64,000 nt of DNA from Sisyra terminalis (Eukaryota > Arthropoda > Insecta > Neuroptera > Sisyridae). This document shows positions 10,494-22,282 of the stretch, piece by piece. The notes under the pieces were generated by a model. The model saw nothing but the letters and a program-made list of their open reading frames with translations. It had not been told where the DNA came from and made no database searches. How positions within the stretch are numbered: the first letter of the stretch is position 1; each line of letters starts with the position of its first letter. Location: assembly GCA_958496175.1 (NCBI GenBank), contig OY292278.1, positions 18,290,001-18,354,000 on the forward strand, read 5' to 3'. The position numbers were made by a program, and so were the translations under genes.

Positions 10494-11279
10494 CCAACTT
10501 GAGTTTCTTATGGAAATAACGTGGGAAAATGTAATTTGTTCTTTAGAATTCCGTAACTCAGCGACAAATCAAAAGTAACTATTTGTGTCGTATTTATTGT
10601 AAATTTAACGCTCTACAAAAAAGGGCTCTTATGATTTTTCGCTAAATCTATTACCTTAAGATTTATTGGGTTAAGAATGCGGCACTATTGGTTATTGAAA
10701 ATATAATGCATTTTTTGAACTAAGCAACGGAAAGATGGTAGAGTTTAGTTATATAACTAATATTGAATCTGACGACAATGTAAAAGTACAAAAAATGAAC
10801 GATGAACTACAGCTTAGTCGTGAAAAATCACAAAAATAATAATGTATTTGCTTCTTTTTGCTCAAAAACATAAATTTTGCATAAGAAATTTGATATATTT
10901 CGTAAAAATAAGTATTTACTTTATAATTATAGTTGATAATATTAATAGTTAAACTTTGAGCTCGAATAACTCTTAAGCCAATAGATTTAGCGAAAAATCA
11001 TAAGTGACCTTTTTTGTAGAGAGTTTAATTTACAATAAATATGACGAGATTAGTAACTTTCGATTTATTTGTCGCTGAATTATGGAATTCTAAAGAACAA
11101 AATTTAATTTTTCCCACGTTATTTCCATAAAACATTTAAGTTGGAAAGTGGACTATCTTAAAGTTAATATTAAGAACTTAAATTTTCAGGGATTTTTTTT
11201 TTTATTAATTTGGAAGCATTTTAGCCCTTGAGAGCAATGAATTTAAAAGACACCCCTATTAAGAACCACCCTAATGTTT

Positions 11280-13355
11280 AAAGTGTATATAAAAGTCAAT
11301 ATAAAAGATAATACCTTGAAATAAATAAATAATTACCACAATTGTCAATGTTAAACGTCAAACCTGAAAATGTTATTTTATCCTACCTAATGATAGCCAC
11401 GAAAGGTACAAAATGTTGCCGAATATTCGTAATTCGGTAATCGGCCAAATTACTATTCGTAGCATATATAATATTTACCTACCAATTATAAAGATAAAAT
11501 AGAAATTGGGCAGCTAAAGTTTTTGAGCTAATTGAGTCGATTTATATTTTAAGCGCCAATTTTAATTTCTAATTAAACAGTGCGACTATTAAAACTTTCA
11601 GTGGCGACAAAACTCGGAAATTGATGTCTCACTGTTAACTTATAAATTCATTGCAACTGGCATAAAACCGAAAATCAAATAACGATTACGCTTTTGATTA
11701 AAATTTTGTACAACTATTTATAAATTTTATATTTTTTTATCAAAAGAAAAATGATAGAATTTTCAATAATTTGAATTTCACGTGTAATCATAGAGAATAT
11801 AAAAAATCGGCAATATTTTTCGTTTAAATTTTTTTCTATCACTTCTGATATTGACAATTTCATTTTTTTCCATTTTCACATTTAAACATTTCATTAAATA
11901 TTTCAAAATTAAATGTGATGAAAAAAAAAACGTAAATATTGTTTCAACATTCAATAACACTCGATTAGTTTCTAAAATATCTTTTGATGGATAAAAAAGA
12001 ATTACAAACCCCTCACCTTCTTGTATTTTTAATAAAGATACTTCAAGAGAAATATTATATACATAATACAGATAAATCTCTGGAGAAAAATTAATACATC
12101 TATATAGAATCTTCCCCGTGCTTCCCGAGCCTGCTCGTGAAAAGGAAACAAGTAAATCGTTTTAATTTTTACTTTTCTTTTCCCTCGGTTTATAAATCGA
12201 AAGAAAGATTAAACACAAATTTTTCAAATCGTTCCTGTCTCTATCGCGCCATGTTTTATTATCGTTGAGCTTTTTTTAAAACGTATAACTCACACCAAGC
12301 TTTACGACTTGTCTTTTTTCTCCGATCCAGTCTAGCGGAAATTTGTGCTTCTGTCAAAGTGAAAAATGCCGCTTCAGTTCAATTTATAGTTTATTATTTT
12401 TTAACGATAAATTAAATATTTGGAAAAATATTATATTTGCCTCATCGTCGAATTCAATTTACAGATTTCTCTACAATTATTCACCTATAGCCATATTTCA
12501 ATTCCCAATAAAACACAAGTTACACAAGAACCATATTCTAATAAAAAAATACTATAACTTTAAACTTGACCAAACTGTTACCATTGCTAATTACTATAAT
12601 ACGTATTTTCGATTGAATCTATTTGCCATTTTTTTTTGCAAAAGAAAATGAATATTAATGGCAAGGAAAGCGTATTATACTAAGTGGATTAAATTACCTT
12701 TATCATAATAATAGTGTGGCATAATCGCATTCACAAACATGCCAGATAACGTCGTAATACGAATGTCTTAATTAAAGAGAGGAAAATTCATTTCACTGTA
12801 TGTATTTTCCCTCACATTACGTATTATGGGTGTTAGTCGCGATTATGTTGTCTGGAGATGATGAAGATTATGATACTGTCCAGGTGAAACGTATTCAAAA
12901 TTATGATAATGTTAATGAAACAATTGTCTAGATGTTATTGCACCAAATGCAAGTATCTAGAGAAAATTTAAAGCATCTTTGCATGTGAATTTCAGTAGTT
13001 TTTACGAAGGTTAATGAAGAAACAAGTACATAAGCAAAACTCCTTTTTCTTTTTTCTTTTTTCTTAGTTTATTTTTTTTCCTTCTACTAAGCATATATTA
13101 AGGATAAGTTTGAAGAGTTTGATGTTTCGGTTTCAAATACCGGTAAATATCTTAATTAATTAGCGGTGTACATAAATGCACAATAAAATATGTTAATTAA
13201 GGATGGATATTTAATTTTTATATAGGTGATTTGCACGCCAGATTGTCGCAAAAAATGCATTAATGAAGTCTAAAACGACATCACAAGTATGTAAAAAATA
13301 GAATTAAAAACACCAAATAGCGAACATTTTACGATTAAATAAGTAAATTTAATTA
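11280..13355. other. AT-rich stretch, nothing recognised
   Basis: No domain, RNA gene or duplicated block that I can support. Open frames near 11778-11960 and 12343-12651 are low-complexity and have no recognisable product. Confidence 0.4.
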
Positions 13356-13359
13356 TTAA

Positions 13360-13805
13360 TTAATCTTTTCTTTGCTTTTGATGGACGTCCACAGTTAACT
13401 TTTTGTCCTAAAGGAATACATTCAGTTTCCTTAGGGACTTGATTTTTTTTTCAAACAGATTAGAAGACCCAACAAATGCTTACACTTATAATTTTTTTGA
13501 AATATTGGACATGTATAATTACATTTATTGATATTAACATCTATATTAAACGCCCAAGTGCCATGAAAACTGTGTTCAAAATCTTTAAAAGTTATACAGT
13601 CTTTAATAACACATTTGGTTACCAAATCTGAAATTTTACTTTTATAACTCGAATTTGAAGTACATACCTTAAAGGTATTATCCATTTTATTATTTTCTTG
13701 TTTTGCAATGCCCAATGATAAGATTTGGTCCAATCTTTTAAAGTAACTGTTGGTTTCACAGATTTTTTTTTGCAGCATAGCTCTGGGTTTCTGTCTGTAG
13801 ACCAT
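13360..13805 (-). pseudogene. Mutator-like (MULE) transposase C-terminus with SWIM zinc finger
   Basis: A minus-strand frame of 124 codons ends in W-A-F-N-I-D followed by a SWIM-type finger, CNYTCPIFQKNYKCKHLLG: two cysteines, then a C-K-H. SWIM fingers of this form sit near the C-terminus of MULE transposases in insects, where they probably help bind DNA. The frame stops at 13431. In a second frame just beyond, the sequence continues VPKETECIPLGQK and GRPSKAKKR, the glycine-arginine-proline basic tail that normally follows the SWIM finger in these proteins. A slip in the run of nine A/T bases near 13445 joins the two frames, so this is a frameshifted pseudogene. The DDE catalytic core is missing; the fragment ends where a hammerhead-type element begins. 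A host SWIM protein is less likely because of the tail and the context. Confidence 0.7.
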
Positions 13806-13938
13806 TTAATTAGTAAATACTATAATTTATTTACAAATAGATGATAAAATTCAGATCTCAGCTTTTATTTTAAATAAGAAGACAATTCAGGTTGTTTAAG
13901 ATCGTTTTTTTTTATTTAATTTTTTTATTATTCAATTA

Positions 13939-13978
13939 GCTCCGTTTCGTTACGTATCGTAACTTCATCAGGCTTCTT
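13939..13978 (-). ncRNA. Hammerhead-like motif, degenerate arm, 13.95 kb
   Basis: Minus-strand twin of the motif at 14059. The core CUGAUGA, stem II GUUACG / CGUAAC and GAA are intact, but stem III reads ACGG instead of ACGU, losing the self-complementary stem and the U16.1-H17 cleavage site. Probably inactive. Confidence 0.45.
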
Positions 13979-14058
13979 GATTCACAAAAATAAAGTATTT
14001 TAAATTTATATTTATTTATTGAAGTTAAATTGAAAATATTTTATTTTTGTGAATCAAG

Positions 14059-14098
14059 AAGCCTGATGAAGTTACAATACGTAACGAAACGTAGCTAA
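14059..14098 (+). ncRNA. Hammerhead-ribozyme-like motif, 14.06 kb
   Basis: AGC, CUGAUGA, A, stem II GUUAC / GUAAC, GAA, ACGU, A, GCU, all in type I hammerhead order on the plus strand. One stem II change relative to the 63.07 kb copy falls at the loop boundary and shortens the stem by one pair. Confidence 0.55.
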
Positions 14099-14284
14099 TT
14101 GAGTAATAAAAATATTAAATAAAAAAACCGATCTCAAACAACCTGAATTGTCTTCTTATTTATTTACAAATTGGGAAACAGATTTAAGAAATTGAATTGA
14201 TTCAATTTTTATCAAAAAAATTTAAATTTTTTCTTAACTATCGGTTTGAGATGATCAAATTTTTGATTTTTTTGATATTTGTAG

Positions 14285-14600
14285 CTTTTTTTTTAGTTAG
14301 CACCCTTTTCTCCAAAATGAACCAGATTAAAATATCTACTGGGTTTACGTCTGGAGAATGTCAGAACCATTGTTTTGCCGAAATTAAATCCGAATTGTTG
14401 TTTTACAATCATTCTTAATTACCGCGAGCTTTATAAGACAATACGGAGGCGTATTGAAACGTCCATCGTCTGTTGTTGAAAGCTTATATACCCACGCTTT
14501 TAGGGCAGCTTTCAGAATGTTTTCGAGTATTACACCACATTTACTTTGACACAAATCTCAAGGAAAATGATTGAAGGACCATTTTTAGGGGTTATTGATG
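14285..14600 (-). pseudogene. Mariner-family transposase fragment
   Basis: Cut-and-paste transposase remnant, unrecognisable as a single frame but clear when the three minus-strand frames are combined. In order: IIFLEICVKVN, RRWTFQ, SYKARGN with E-L nearby (matching the TFQQD..HKA..QEWL block of mariner transposases, where the second catalytic Asp lies), then W-F before HSPDVNPVDILIWFILEKRV. The last is the SPDxNPxD block that carries the third acidic residue, followed by the usual L/I-W...LE..V helix. At least two frameshifts and several stops are needed, so it is dead. The plus-strand frame over the same bases (14197-14418) is only its antisense shadow. The lineage within mariner cannot be fixed. 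Confidence 0.65.
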
Positions 14601-14669
14601 TTTGAATCATTACCTGTGGTAGATGTCGCTTTTTGGTGTCCAATCATTGGTTCAAATTATTGTGTATGA

Positions 14670-17600
14670 ATTTAGTCAAGTTAACATGATCGTTTAGTTT
14701 AATGTTTTAATTTATAAACTGTTCTGTTGGAAAATTTTTCTCTTTGGAAAATGCAATGCTTGAAAATTGTGTACTTTCGATTAAATGAAGCAACTCATTG
14801 GTTAGTTTCAAGTATGTTTATAAACAACCATTTCAAAGAATGATAAACCGTTAAGTTGTTACTTATCAATTTTTCAAATGGCTGTTATATTAGTATTTAA
14901 ATATTTATTCTTATTTATAATTGCATACACTTTAAGTGAATAATATTTATAATGATTTCAAATATGATTTTTAAATCAAAAACTAATTTACAAGGACTGT
15001 TTTTTGAATTGCATTTTTTTGTAATCTTGATACCAGCTTAGTTATATGTTGTCATTAATCCATATCACGTTAAGGAGTAGTTACTGAGTAGTTTACTTAA
15101 AAATTAAAAACCTTTAAACCCCATATGCTTTACCTATTAAATGGCACGCTCCCTCCAGAAGATGTTGGAAGTTGAAAGTGTAGAATAGTCTGTATCGACA
15201 TTTGAAGACGCTGTTTGGCATCAAATGTGATCAAAAAGGTTTCTAAACGACAAACGTTGACCCTTAAAAACTTTTCAAAATTTTTAGAACTTCTTCTTTT
15301 CTTCAAAAGCTCAATGATCAGAAAAATTGTAAGAAAAACCAACATAAAAATCAACAAATTTTTTAAGCTGATAAAATAATTTACCAAAAGTGTGATTTTT
15401 AGCGAGCTGAATTTTTGAGTAACTTTCTAAGGTTTGTGTACTCGGTGCGACGAGGAAAGACAAGTGGGAGCAAAAAGGGAAACGACGGAAAAATGAATGA
15501 TCATTAATATGTAGGTTCTTGAAAAAATAAATGGCAACGAAAATTAACCACTGTTAATTTAGTAGTAGTAATAATGTAGTTAGTTTTTGGTGTTGGTGAT
15601 GGTAGTTATAGTAGGGAGTTTTTATTTAACTTTATTTGAGCATTGAATTATTATTTTCAGTATATTATTGCTTTATTTATACAATTATTTCGGAATAAAT
15701 ATTGATTTCTACTTTTAAGTTGTATTGTTTCATATATAAAAGAAACCTGTCGGGATCATTCACCATAAATTGTAGCACGGTATACCTAAGTCCGTATGTA
15801 TGATATTACCCCTAACATAACATGGTATTTCAATTGTTATTCTTAGGAAACTATTTTGGAACGCATGTACCTTCACCGTATGGGCATAATGATTGCCATA
15901 TACATAAGTAGCATAAGTGGTAATGAGAGATGAGATTAATTTTTTTTAATTAATTTTATACTATGAATAATTCGATTAAACAGGAAATGTAAAATTATTG
16001 TTTTTAATATTTTAAAACAGCATCAATCTGGCAACAGAATCATTCATTCATTCTATATTACAAAAAAATCAATAAATCAACCGTAAATTCAAAATTTGAA
16101 TAAATAGAACAACTTTATCATTTTCAATGCCAAAAAAGTTTCTTGAAAGCTTTACAACTTTATACACTACAATGTTATTTTAACTGAGATGGAGCCTTCA
16201 ATTGATTTCTTAGAAGTAAGCTTATGAATTCGATATTTAAATATCTGATACAAAATATTAATTTATTGTTTTCGAAGTATTCAAAAGTTTTTACGCAATC
16301 CAATTCTAATCGAATGAAAATATTGGTGTTTGAAAAAAATGTTTATTTATTACAAAGATTAACGTAACTTTGCTATTAACTATAAAATAAAAATCAAATT
16401 ATATCATTAAAAAATTTAAAAAACCGTAAAATTAAATTATAAACGTTCATGTAAATAGTTTTCAGAAGTTCAAGTTATAAAATCTGAAATAATGAAGAAT
16501 GGAAAAGAGATTTGTTTGAAAATTAAGTTAAAGTTCGAGTTCGGTATCTTAACTTTTTACAAAATTTTAAAGTTTTTCTTTTCTCTGCATCAAAATTGCT
16601 TTATAAAAGACTTTATCTGGTCAGAACTTTCCGTAAGTTTACATGAAAATGATGAATATATGGTTGATAGTTTTATAAAATTTCAAAGAAAATAGTGAAA
16701 ACTTGTTTTTCAAATTGCTTCGTTTCCGTTACTTAAGCTTCGACTTACTTAATTGTGTAATCAATGCAAACAAAATTGAAAATGTTGATTTTGTCACGTA
16801 ATCACAACTTCACCATAAAAGATAGTTTTATACTTGCTACCCCAACATGGATCTAGAAGTTTGAATAATAATCTCGCATCGACATAAGCAGTAGGCCATG
16901 ATTGAAATTATTCAAAGCCACCCTTAATCTCATATCTTCTAAACGATCAAATTATGCAAAATAACCCCGCTTTCAATTAATCCGCAATCACCGCCAATAT
17001 GAGCTTGTCTCTCCACTAAAGCTCCGTATATAGGTAAATATTGTCAAAAAGCGCATCAGGAGTTGCGGAAGAAGTGAAGCGAGGTGTCACTGTACTGTCG
17101 TGTTTGACGTTATTGAAAATGTTTTACCGCTATTTTAAATTCACTGAGCGTTTTTAACTCAAGGGGTGGCCACACCATATGTGGTAGTGTCAGTAATACC
17201 AATATGGAGGAAAAACGTGTTCATATTAAAGGCTCATTATGTACGTGTTTTACGACAGCAAAAAGACAATCCTGTGGTATTCCACTTCGTGGCAGTCGAG
17301 TCGTGTCTTCGATACTTGCGACATGGGAAAATAGAGGATACAAGACTATTAGTCCATGGGATTAGTATGTGTTCATAGGGCTTTCACATGCAAGTGATCG
17401 TCACTAAAAGTCGTCATGAATAAAAATCAGTATATGAAAAAAAGTGCTGCATATGCACATTGGAAGTTATATTTTTTTAATATAATACGAAAATAGCTTT
17501 CATCTGGTCATTTATCGACCTTTTTGTGAACCATTTGGATGATTTTTCTGACCGTTTCGGTATCATATTGAAAAAAAAACGGTCAAATCATTTTTTTGAT

Positions 17601-18035
17601 CAGTACCATAATAAAAACAGGAAAAATACCCTAAGGGCTGGAAAATTTTCAGCCCTCAAAATTTGTCATTTAGAACCACTTTCCATCACATACGGTAGAA
17701 GAAAGCTTAACAAACAGCATCCAAATATACTATACCATCCCTTTGATTCTGATCCCTTTCTGGGAGGCGAAAACTACTAGATAGATTCATGGTTTTCCAC
17801 AATATTTACACAATTATACCACTGGAATCAAACATATTCAGAACAAAATTTAGTGTATATGCTGAGCTTCATTTGGTTCCTAAAATACGGAGAAAAAAAT
17901 CCTATAACTCAATCAAGTGTTAACAAACTAGTGCGTAAATTACTAAAGGTATATGGTACGATAAGAATAATTCCGTTCTAATGATATAAGAATATCACTA
18001 GTACCATTTCGTGTTCAAAACTTTAGGGTTACTTT
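14670..18035. other. Long stretch without a supportable gene
   Basis: Contains short open frames at 15130-15387 (minus), 16492-16695, 17166-17378 and 17526-17780 (plus). None shows a domain that I recognise with confidence. Base composition is less AT-rich around 16950-17400, without splice or coding periodicity that I can defend. Confidence 0.35.
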
Positions 18036-18040
18036 ATTGA

Positions 18041-18213
18041 ATTATTTTTTACCGTCGCCTTATAACTTTATAACTTCTATGGTCTGTAGCGACTCTAGAG
18101 TTAATAAAAATCCGTAATAGAGAAATATCGAAAAATTTTCTTGGTATAAGGATTGAACCAAACACCTACTAGTTTTGGAGTGGTCACATTGACCACTCCG
18201 TCTCTAATAGGCT
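18041..18213 (-). mobile_element. tRNA-derived SINE, copy 2
   Basis: Aligns along its length with the copies at 4.7, 19.5 and 29.4 kb. The B box (minus strand TGGTTCAATCC, 18152-18162) is well kept; the A box is damaged (accactccgtctctaa on the plus strand). The body segment with ccgtaatagagaaat and the T-rich start, equivalent to a 3' tail, are present. Confidence 0.8.
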
Positions 18214-18506
18214 TTTAAGTACTATTGTTAATAGGTTATTTTAGATGTTTTTGAAAAAATCTTTTTGTGAAATAATTGATGTATAATTTTCCATTAGGAA
18301 ATATTGGTATCATCAAAATTATTATCTAGTAAAGTAAAGATATAAGGATTGTGAACGATATAGACTTTTTCACAATATTCATGTACACAATAAAAGATCT
18401 AGATCATAGTTCTCTTTTAATATTTAGAACGTACCTAACAGAGATGACTTATATACAAGATCAATGCAATTTAAAAATATGAATGGAATTTCGGCTAACA
18501 TGATGG

Positions 18507-18630
18507 TAAATCCCAGAGCTTCTGTAAACCGAACGCTAGTAGTCGCTGAATAAAATTACATTTGGCAAAACCTGATTTTGTACAATGAAAATTAGTAATC
18601 GGCTGATAGAAGCTCTGGGTTTAAACGACG
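18507..18630. repeat. Short inverted-repeat element
   Basis: aaatcccagagcttctgtaaaccga at the left is mirrored by tcggctgatagaagctctggg at the right, an imperfect 20-25 bp inverted repeat around about 75 bp of unique sequence. It may be a MITE remnant. Confidence 0.5.
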
Positions 18631-18717
18631 TGTGAACCCAAACTTCCTTCATACTATTAACATAGTATTGAATTTATATAAAGTCTCTCTTTTCTGACCC
18701 CTAAGGTTTTCTGAAGG

Positions 18718-18925
18718 TCTTTCAATCTTACAATGCATGATGGGAAACGTGTCAAAATGAGATGCCACTATTAGTATGTATTAGTATGTTTGCAGTACTA
18801 ATTTAAACCAAAACTTTGATCTTTACATAAAGTAACTAAAGTAACACAAATTAGTACACCTAATACTCTTGTGGCGGCGCCATATCTTGACACATTTTCT
18901 ATCGCACAGAAGATTGAAAATTACA
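18718..18925. repeat. Imperfect foldback, about 0.2 kb
   Basis: tttcaatctta...tgtcaa and atgccactattagtat on the left are mirrored on the right by ctaatactcttgtgg and ttgacacattttctat...agattgaaaa. The arms of about 70 bp are imperfect. No coding content. Confidence 0.5.
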
Positions 18926-19419
18926 ATTGTAAATAACAACTATATTTTCCGCGTAATGGTTAAAACATGTGATTTTTGAAGAGTATTGCATTTTACTGGT
19001 ACTGGACCTCAAATTGATGCCATTTTTTTAATATATTGACCTGTGGACTCCTTGTCTCTATACTTCGTGTGTGTATCTCTCGATGTGTCTCATACATCTC
19101 AAAAACGATAAATCGTAGAATTTTATGATTTTATGTTTAATCTTGGTTAGGAATGAAGTTGTACAAAAATCGTTCATTTATGAAACATTTTATTGTATAC
19201 TTTGTAAGATTACTTGTTTTCACTCAACTATAGAAAAAAAATCATTATTGACAGAGAATCAAATAAAATTACACCTAACAATAAGATCTTGTTTATAAAA
19301 TATTATTTCGATATCTATTTTAATAGATGGAATCTCCTATTAACTATTATATGGATATTTATAGTCTATTTGGAAAGTCGACATAAAAGGATGTAAATCC
19401 ATGTACTAACAATTAAATC

Positions 19420-19459
19420 CGCAACGTTTCGGTTCTTTATTTGACCTTCATCAGGCTTC
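19420..19459 (-). ncRNA. Hammerhead-like motif, 19.4 kb
   Basis: Minus strand: stem I GC / GC (only two pairs), CUGAUGA core, stem II GGU / ACC with a long loop, GAA, ACGU, U as H17. Its arm sequence differs from the 10/14/20/63 kb family, so it is a separate lineage. I see no matching second arm here. Confidence 0.45.
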
Positions 19460-19540
19460 TAAATAATCATAACAATAAAAAAATTGATAGTATTTACGGT
19501 AAATTAAAGAGTTTTGAAGGATTCAAAAAATATTTTTTTA

Positions 19541-19703
19541 TTGTTATTTTTGGTCGGTTTATAACTATCAAAGTCTTGAGGGACTTTCGGATTAATAAAA
19601 ATACGTAAATCGAGAAACATTGAAAATTTACTCAAGACAAGATTCGAACCCAAAACCTACCAGTTTTGGAGTGATCACCTTGACCCCTCGGCCACCAATA
19701 GGC
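19541..19703 (-). mobile_element. tRNA-derived SINE, copy 3
   Basis: The best-kept B box of the set, minus strand GGGTTCGAATC (19641-19651), with a good A-box region at 19684-19697 (ctcggccacca on the plus strand). A possible target duplication is aaatatttt, found just before the T-rich start and again after the head near 19707-19716; AT-richness weakens this. Confidence 0.82.
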
Positions 19704-19832
19704 CTACAAATATTTTGATTATTAATTTTATGTGTTGATCAATAATATTTAGGAAGATTAATATTAAAAATTAATGAATATGGCAATGAATCTTTGCTCC
19801 CAAGTACAGATTTTATTGAATTTAATAAGAGC

Positions 19833-20202
19833 TGATAAAATTCAGATCTCACCTTTTATATTTTTTTAAATAAGAAGAAAGTTCAGGTTATTTAAGATCT
19901 TTTGGTTTTTTATTTTTTATTTAATATTTTTATTGTTCAATTAGCTACGTTTCGTTACTAATTACATTATATTATAAAAGAGTTACAAAAATTTTATATG
20001 ATCTATATTATATGTATTTTATTATAATTTTGAAATTTATGTATGATTGACATATTTTGTAATTATTTTAATTTGTTATAGAAGCCTGAGGAAGTTACGA
20101 TTAGTACGAAACGTAGCTAATTGAACAATAAAAATATTAAATAAAAAATAAAAAACAAAAAGATCTTAAATAACCTGAATTGTTTTCTTATTTAAAAAAA
20201 AA
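19833..20202 (-). mobile_element. Palindromic hammerhead-type retroposon, 19.8 kb
   Basis: Same family as the 13.8 and 62.8 kb elements: gataaaattcagatctca, aagaag, gttcaggtt, agctacgtttcgtta on the left; the mirrored arm on the right ends in an A-rich run. It is flanked by a perfect 10-bp direct repeat, taataagagc, at 19823-19832 and 20203-20212. The left arm's hammerhead is cut off after the GUAAC-GAAAC half (about 19941-19959); the right arm keeps a complete motif. No protein encoded. Confidence 0.82.
20082..20119 (+). ncRNA. Hammerhead-like motif, 20.1 kb
   Basis: AGC, CUGAGGA, A, a weakened stem II (GUUAC...GUAC), GAA, ACGU, A, GCU. The core and stems I and III are intact; stem II has lost a base on its 3' strand relative to the 63.07 kb copy. 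Confidence 0.5.
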
Positions 20203-20214
20203 TAATAAGAGCAC

Positions 20215-21470
20215 TATTATGCATAGATCTTATTGAAAATTCACACTTAATAAAGAATAACTGCAAAAGTTTAAGGCGCTTAGATAATGGGATAAATCTC
20301 TGTTTTATTGTTAGAAATAATTGTAACAAATTGAAGCAGAATTGAAATGCACTTGATGGTGTAACACTCAGCGTGGGGTTACCACTATACATTTTCGTGT
20401 TGCACTTTGTGAGTTAAATAGCTATATATATCTCATACATTTCGAACGACAAAGGAATGTCGTATACAGAAACGTAACCCGGTAACTCTGAAACTAAATT
20501 TCTGACGAAATCAAAGTGCTGTGAAATGGATATGGGCTGTGCTTCTATCCGAGCTCGCTCCCATTTCTATTGCTTATTCTCTGACGATTCCCGCTGATGT
20601 TGATGGACCACAATAAGGGTGTTAGTTCCATGTTTACAACATAACCTTTCGTGTCTCATCTAAAAACTATTGTTTACGAATTATAAACCTCTGAATTTGC
20701 GGCTGTATTATCTAACAAATTCAACCCTCACTACCATCATATACACACATATACGTACATACGTCGACTATAAACTACTAGAGTAGATCACAGTGCAGTG
20801 AAAATTCGTAACTAGAAAATCATTCAACGAGAAAATGTGAAATTTCTTTCCACCATGACACTTTGAAAAATTATCGCACGCCAAATGTATAAGGGATGAA
20901 AAAAGAGAATTAAATGCAGACATACTGACAGTTTTCTTTTTTTGCAATGAGGTCGCTGTTTTTCATGTAGAATGTGACATTTCATTCCATTTTTTTTTTA
21001 AGAAAAGGTTCAAAAAAATTTTGCATTAGGAAAAATTCTTGACTCAATTTCCGTTATTTGATGGTGTGTCACTAGAAATAGACGACAGTTTCATTTCATT
21101 TCGACAAAAATTGTAACCCTATTGCTTTTCCTGTTGATTTTGTTGATCTCACTTGTGTATACCCAATTATTTATATTACTCTTCTAAACTCATTAAATCG
21201 TGAATATTATTTAATAAAATAGAATATCACTTCATAATTAACATCAACATGCAGGGTAATCAATTAAATTTCTCTACTATAGCATAAGCATTGGCGTTAA
21301 CATTTATATTTTACATGGAATATCTTAATTAATTAAATTAAATTCTTATCAAATTATAAACGCTGAATAAGTCTTGAAAAATATTTATCCTTTTCTGTTT
21401 AAAAGAAGTTTCGAAAGTAATGCTATTTTTTAATTTAAAATTATAACCCAAAACTACAAAGGGCCGTTCA
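20215..21470. other. No gene recognised
   Basis: AT-rich, with a GC-richer patch around 20520-20640. No domain or RNA gene that I can support. Confidence 0.4.
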
Positions 21471-21479
21471 GAAAACCCA

Positions 21480-22282
21480 GTGGTCTATCAACCACCTATC
21501 TTTCTGGTTCAGTAGAAGGAAAATTCTTAAAAATCCATCTAAAATCATCGCCAGAATTTTCTCTTTAAGACATTTTTTCAACCAACTGGAGCCAATCATG
21601 CTGGATTACATGAAAATTCCATGAAGTGAGAAAAAAACACATGTTAAATATCTGGGCATACTTCTAGACTCAAAATTAACATGACAAAGCTACATCTCAT
21701 GTAAAATCACAGAAACCAACACTGGACTCATCCAACTATACCACTTATTAACAGAAGGTCTCGTCTAAGTATGGAATGATCAATGATGATATACAAATCA
21801 GTCATTAGACCACTTCTCGAATACTCTTGCGCAGTCTGGCTTCCATCCTCAAAGAAAAGTCACAATGATCTACAGATGTTCCAAAATAGAGTCTTGAGAA
21901 TCATCACTAAAGCTCCATGGTATGTGAGAAACAACCAAATTCATCATAAAATGAACGTTCCATATACAAAAGACTTTCTAATCCAACTCACAAATATTTC
22001 CTTAACGGCCTAGAAAATTGTCCTAGTGCAGTAGAGCTAGGCTTAAGATAAACTATAAATCAAAAAAGGCTGAAACTCCCTCAAGAGCTCCAAGAAATAG
22101 CAGTTGCTTGACCACAAGGTCGAGAACAATCAACAAATAAAAAAACAAAAAAGACAGAGGAATGAAGTTCGACCCCTCCAACTACTTAAACGCCGATAAA
22201 GATCAATCGCCTGTTATCACCACCATGATATAGCAGCAAATTGCTGAACTGGTGCAAATTACATAATAGTCCACAAAAAAAC
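21480..22282 (+). pseudogene. Jockey-type LINE RT fragment D1
   Basis: C-terminal RT fragment of a Jockey family also present at 46.9-47.6 kb. In shifting frames: FSLRHF near 21560, THVKYLGILLD near 21640-21665, a TGA in place of the W of LTW, then from about 21783 an intact stretch with IYKSVIRPLLEYSCAVW, FQNRVLRIITKAPWYVRNN and IHHKMNVPY. It loses frame again near 22000, after which LNGLENC and LPQELQE can be followed. The 3' UTR matches the other copy up to gcaaa-tacataatagtccac and a short A run at 22276-22282. Several frameshifts and stops make it dead. The 5' end is truncated within the RT. Confidence 0.85.

Larger units (their letters stand above)
10158..11275. repeat. Long foldback, about 1.1 kb, interrupted in its left arm
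   Basis: The left arm (10158-10281 plus 10494-10670) matches the reverse complement of the right arm (about 10965-11275). Paired landmarks are gggtggtcctt/aagaaccaccc, ttaactttaaga on both sides, gctttccaact, ggaaataacgtgggaaa, ttctttagaattcc, cagcgacaaat and gatttttcgctaaatctat. The left arm carries about 210 bp that the right arm lacks, a single arm of the hammerhead-type element. The uninterrupted right arm therefore gives the exact empty site. Confidence 0.85.
13839..14157 (-). mobile_element. Palindromic hammerhead-type retroposon, 13.8 kb
   Basis: An inverted dimer: the left arm runs gataaaattcagatctcagc, aagaagacaattcaggttg, hammerhead core; the right arm is its reverse complement but stops at cttctt. 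One full arm and one arm truncated at the same point is the structure also seen at 62.8 kb in the opposite orientation. The direct repeat atttatttacaaat flanks it at 13825-13838 and 14158-14171. The outer five bases could belong to the element, so the duplication is 9-14 bp. No protein is encoded. The element probably moved by RNA using another element's enzymes. Confidence 0.8.

Noticed and set aside
15130..15387. Minus-strand open frame with an FLRV...ET.L pattern, faintly like the N-terminus of a Harbinger-type nuclease.
   Set aside because: Only a few residues agree, the catalytic domain is absent, and no inverted repeats or 3-bp duplication were found.
17526..17780. 84-codon plus-strand open frame with a mixed, not low-complexity, C-terminal half.
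   Set aside because: No recognised domain, no splice or promoter context, length compatible with chance.
18640..18940. The 18.5-18.9 kb inverted repeats as microRNA precursors.
   Set aside because: Arms are imperfect, lengths exceed a typical hairpin, and nothing points to a mature product; listed only as repeats.
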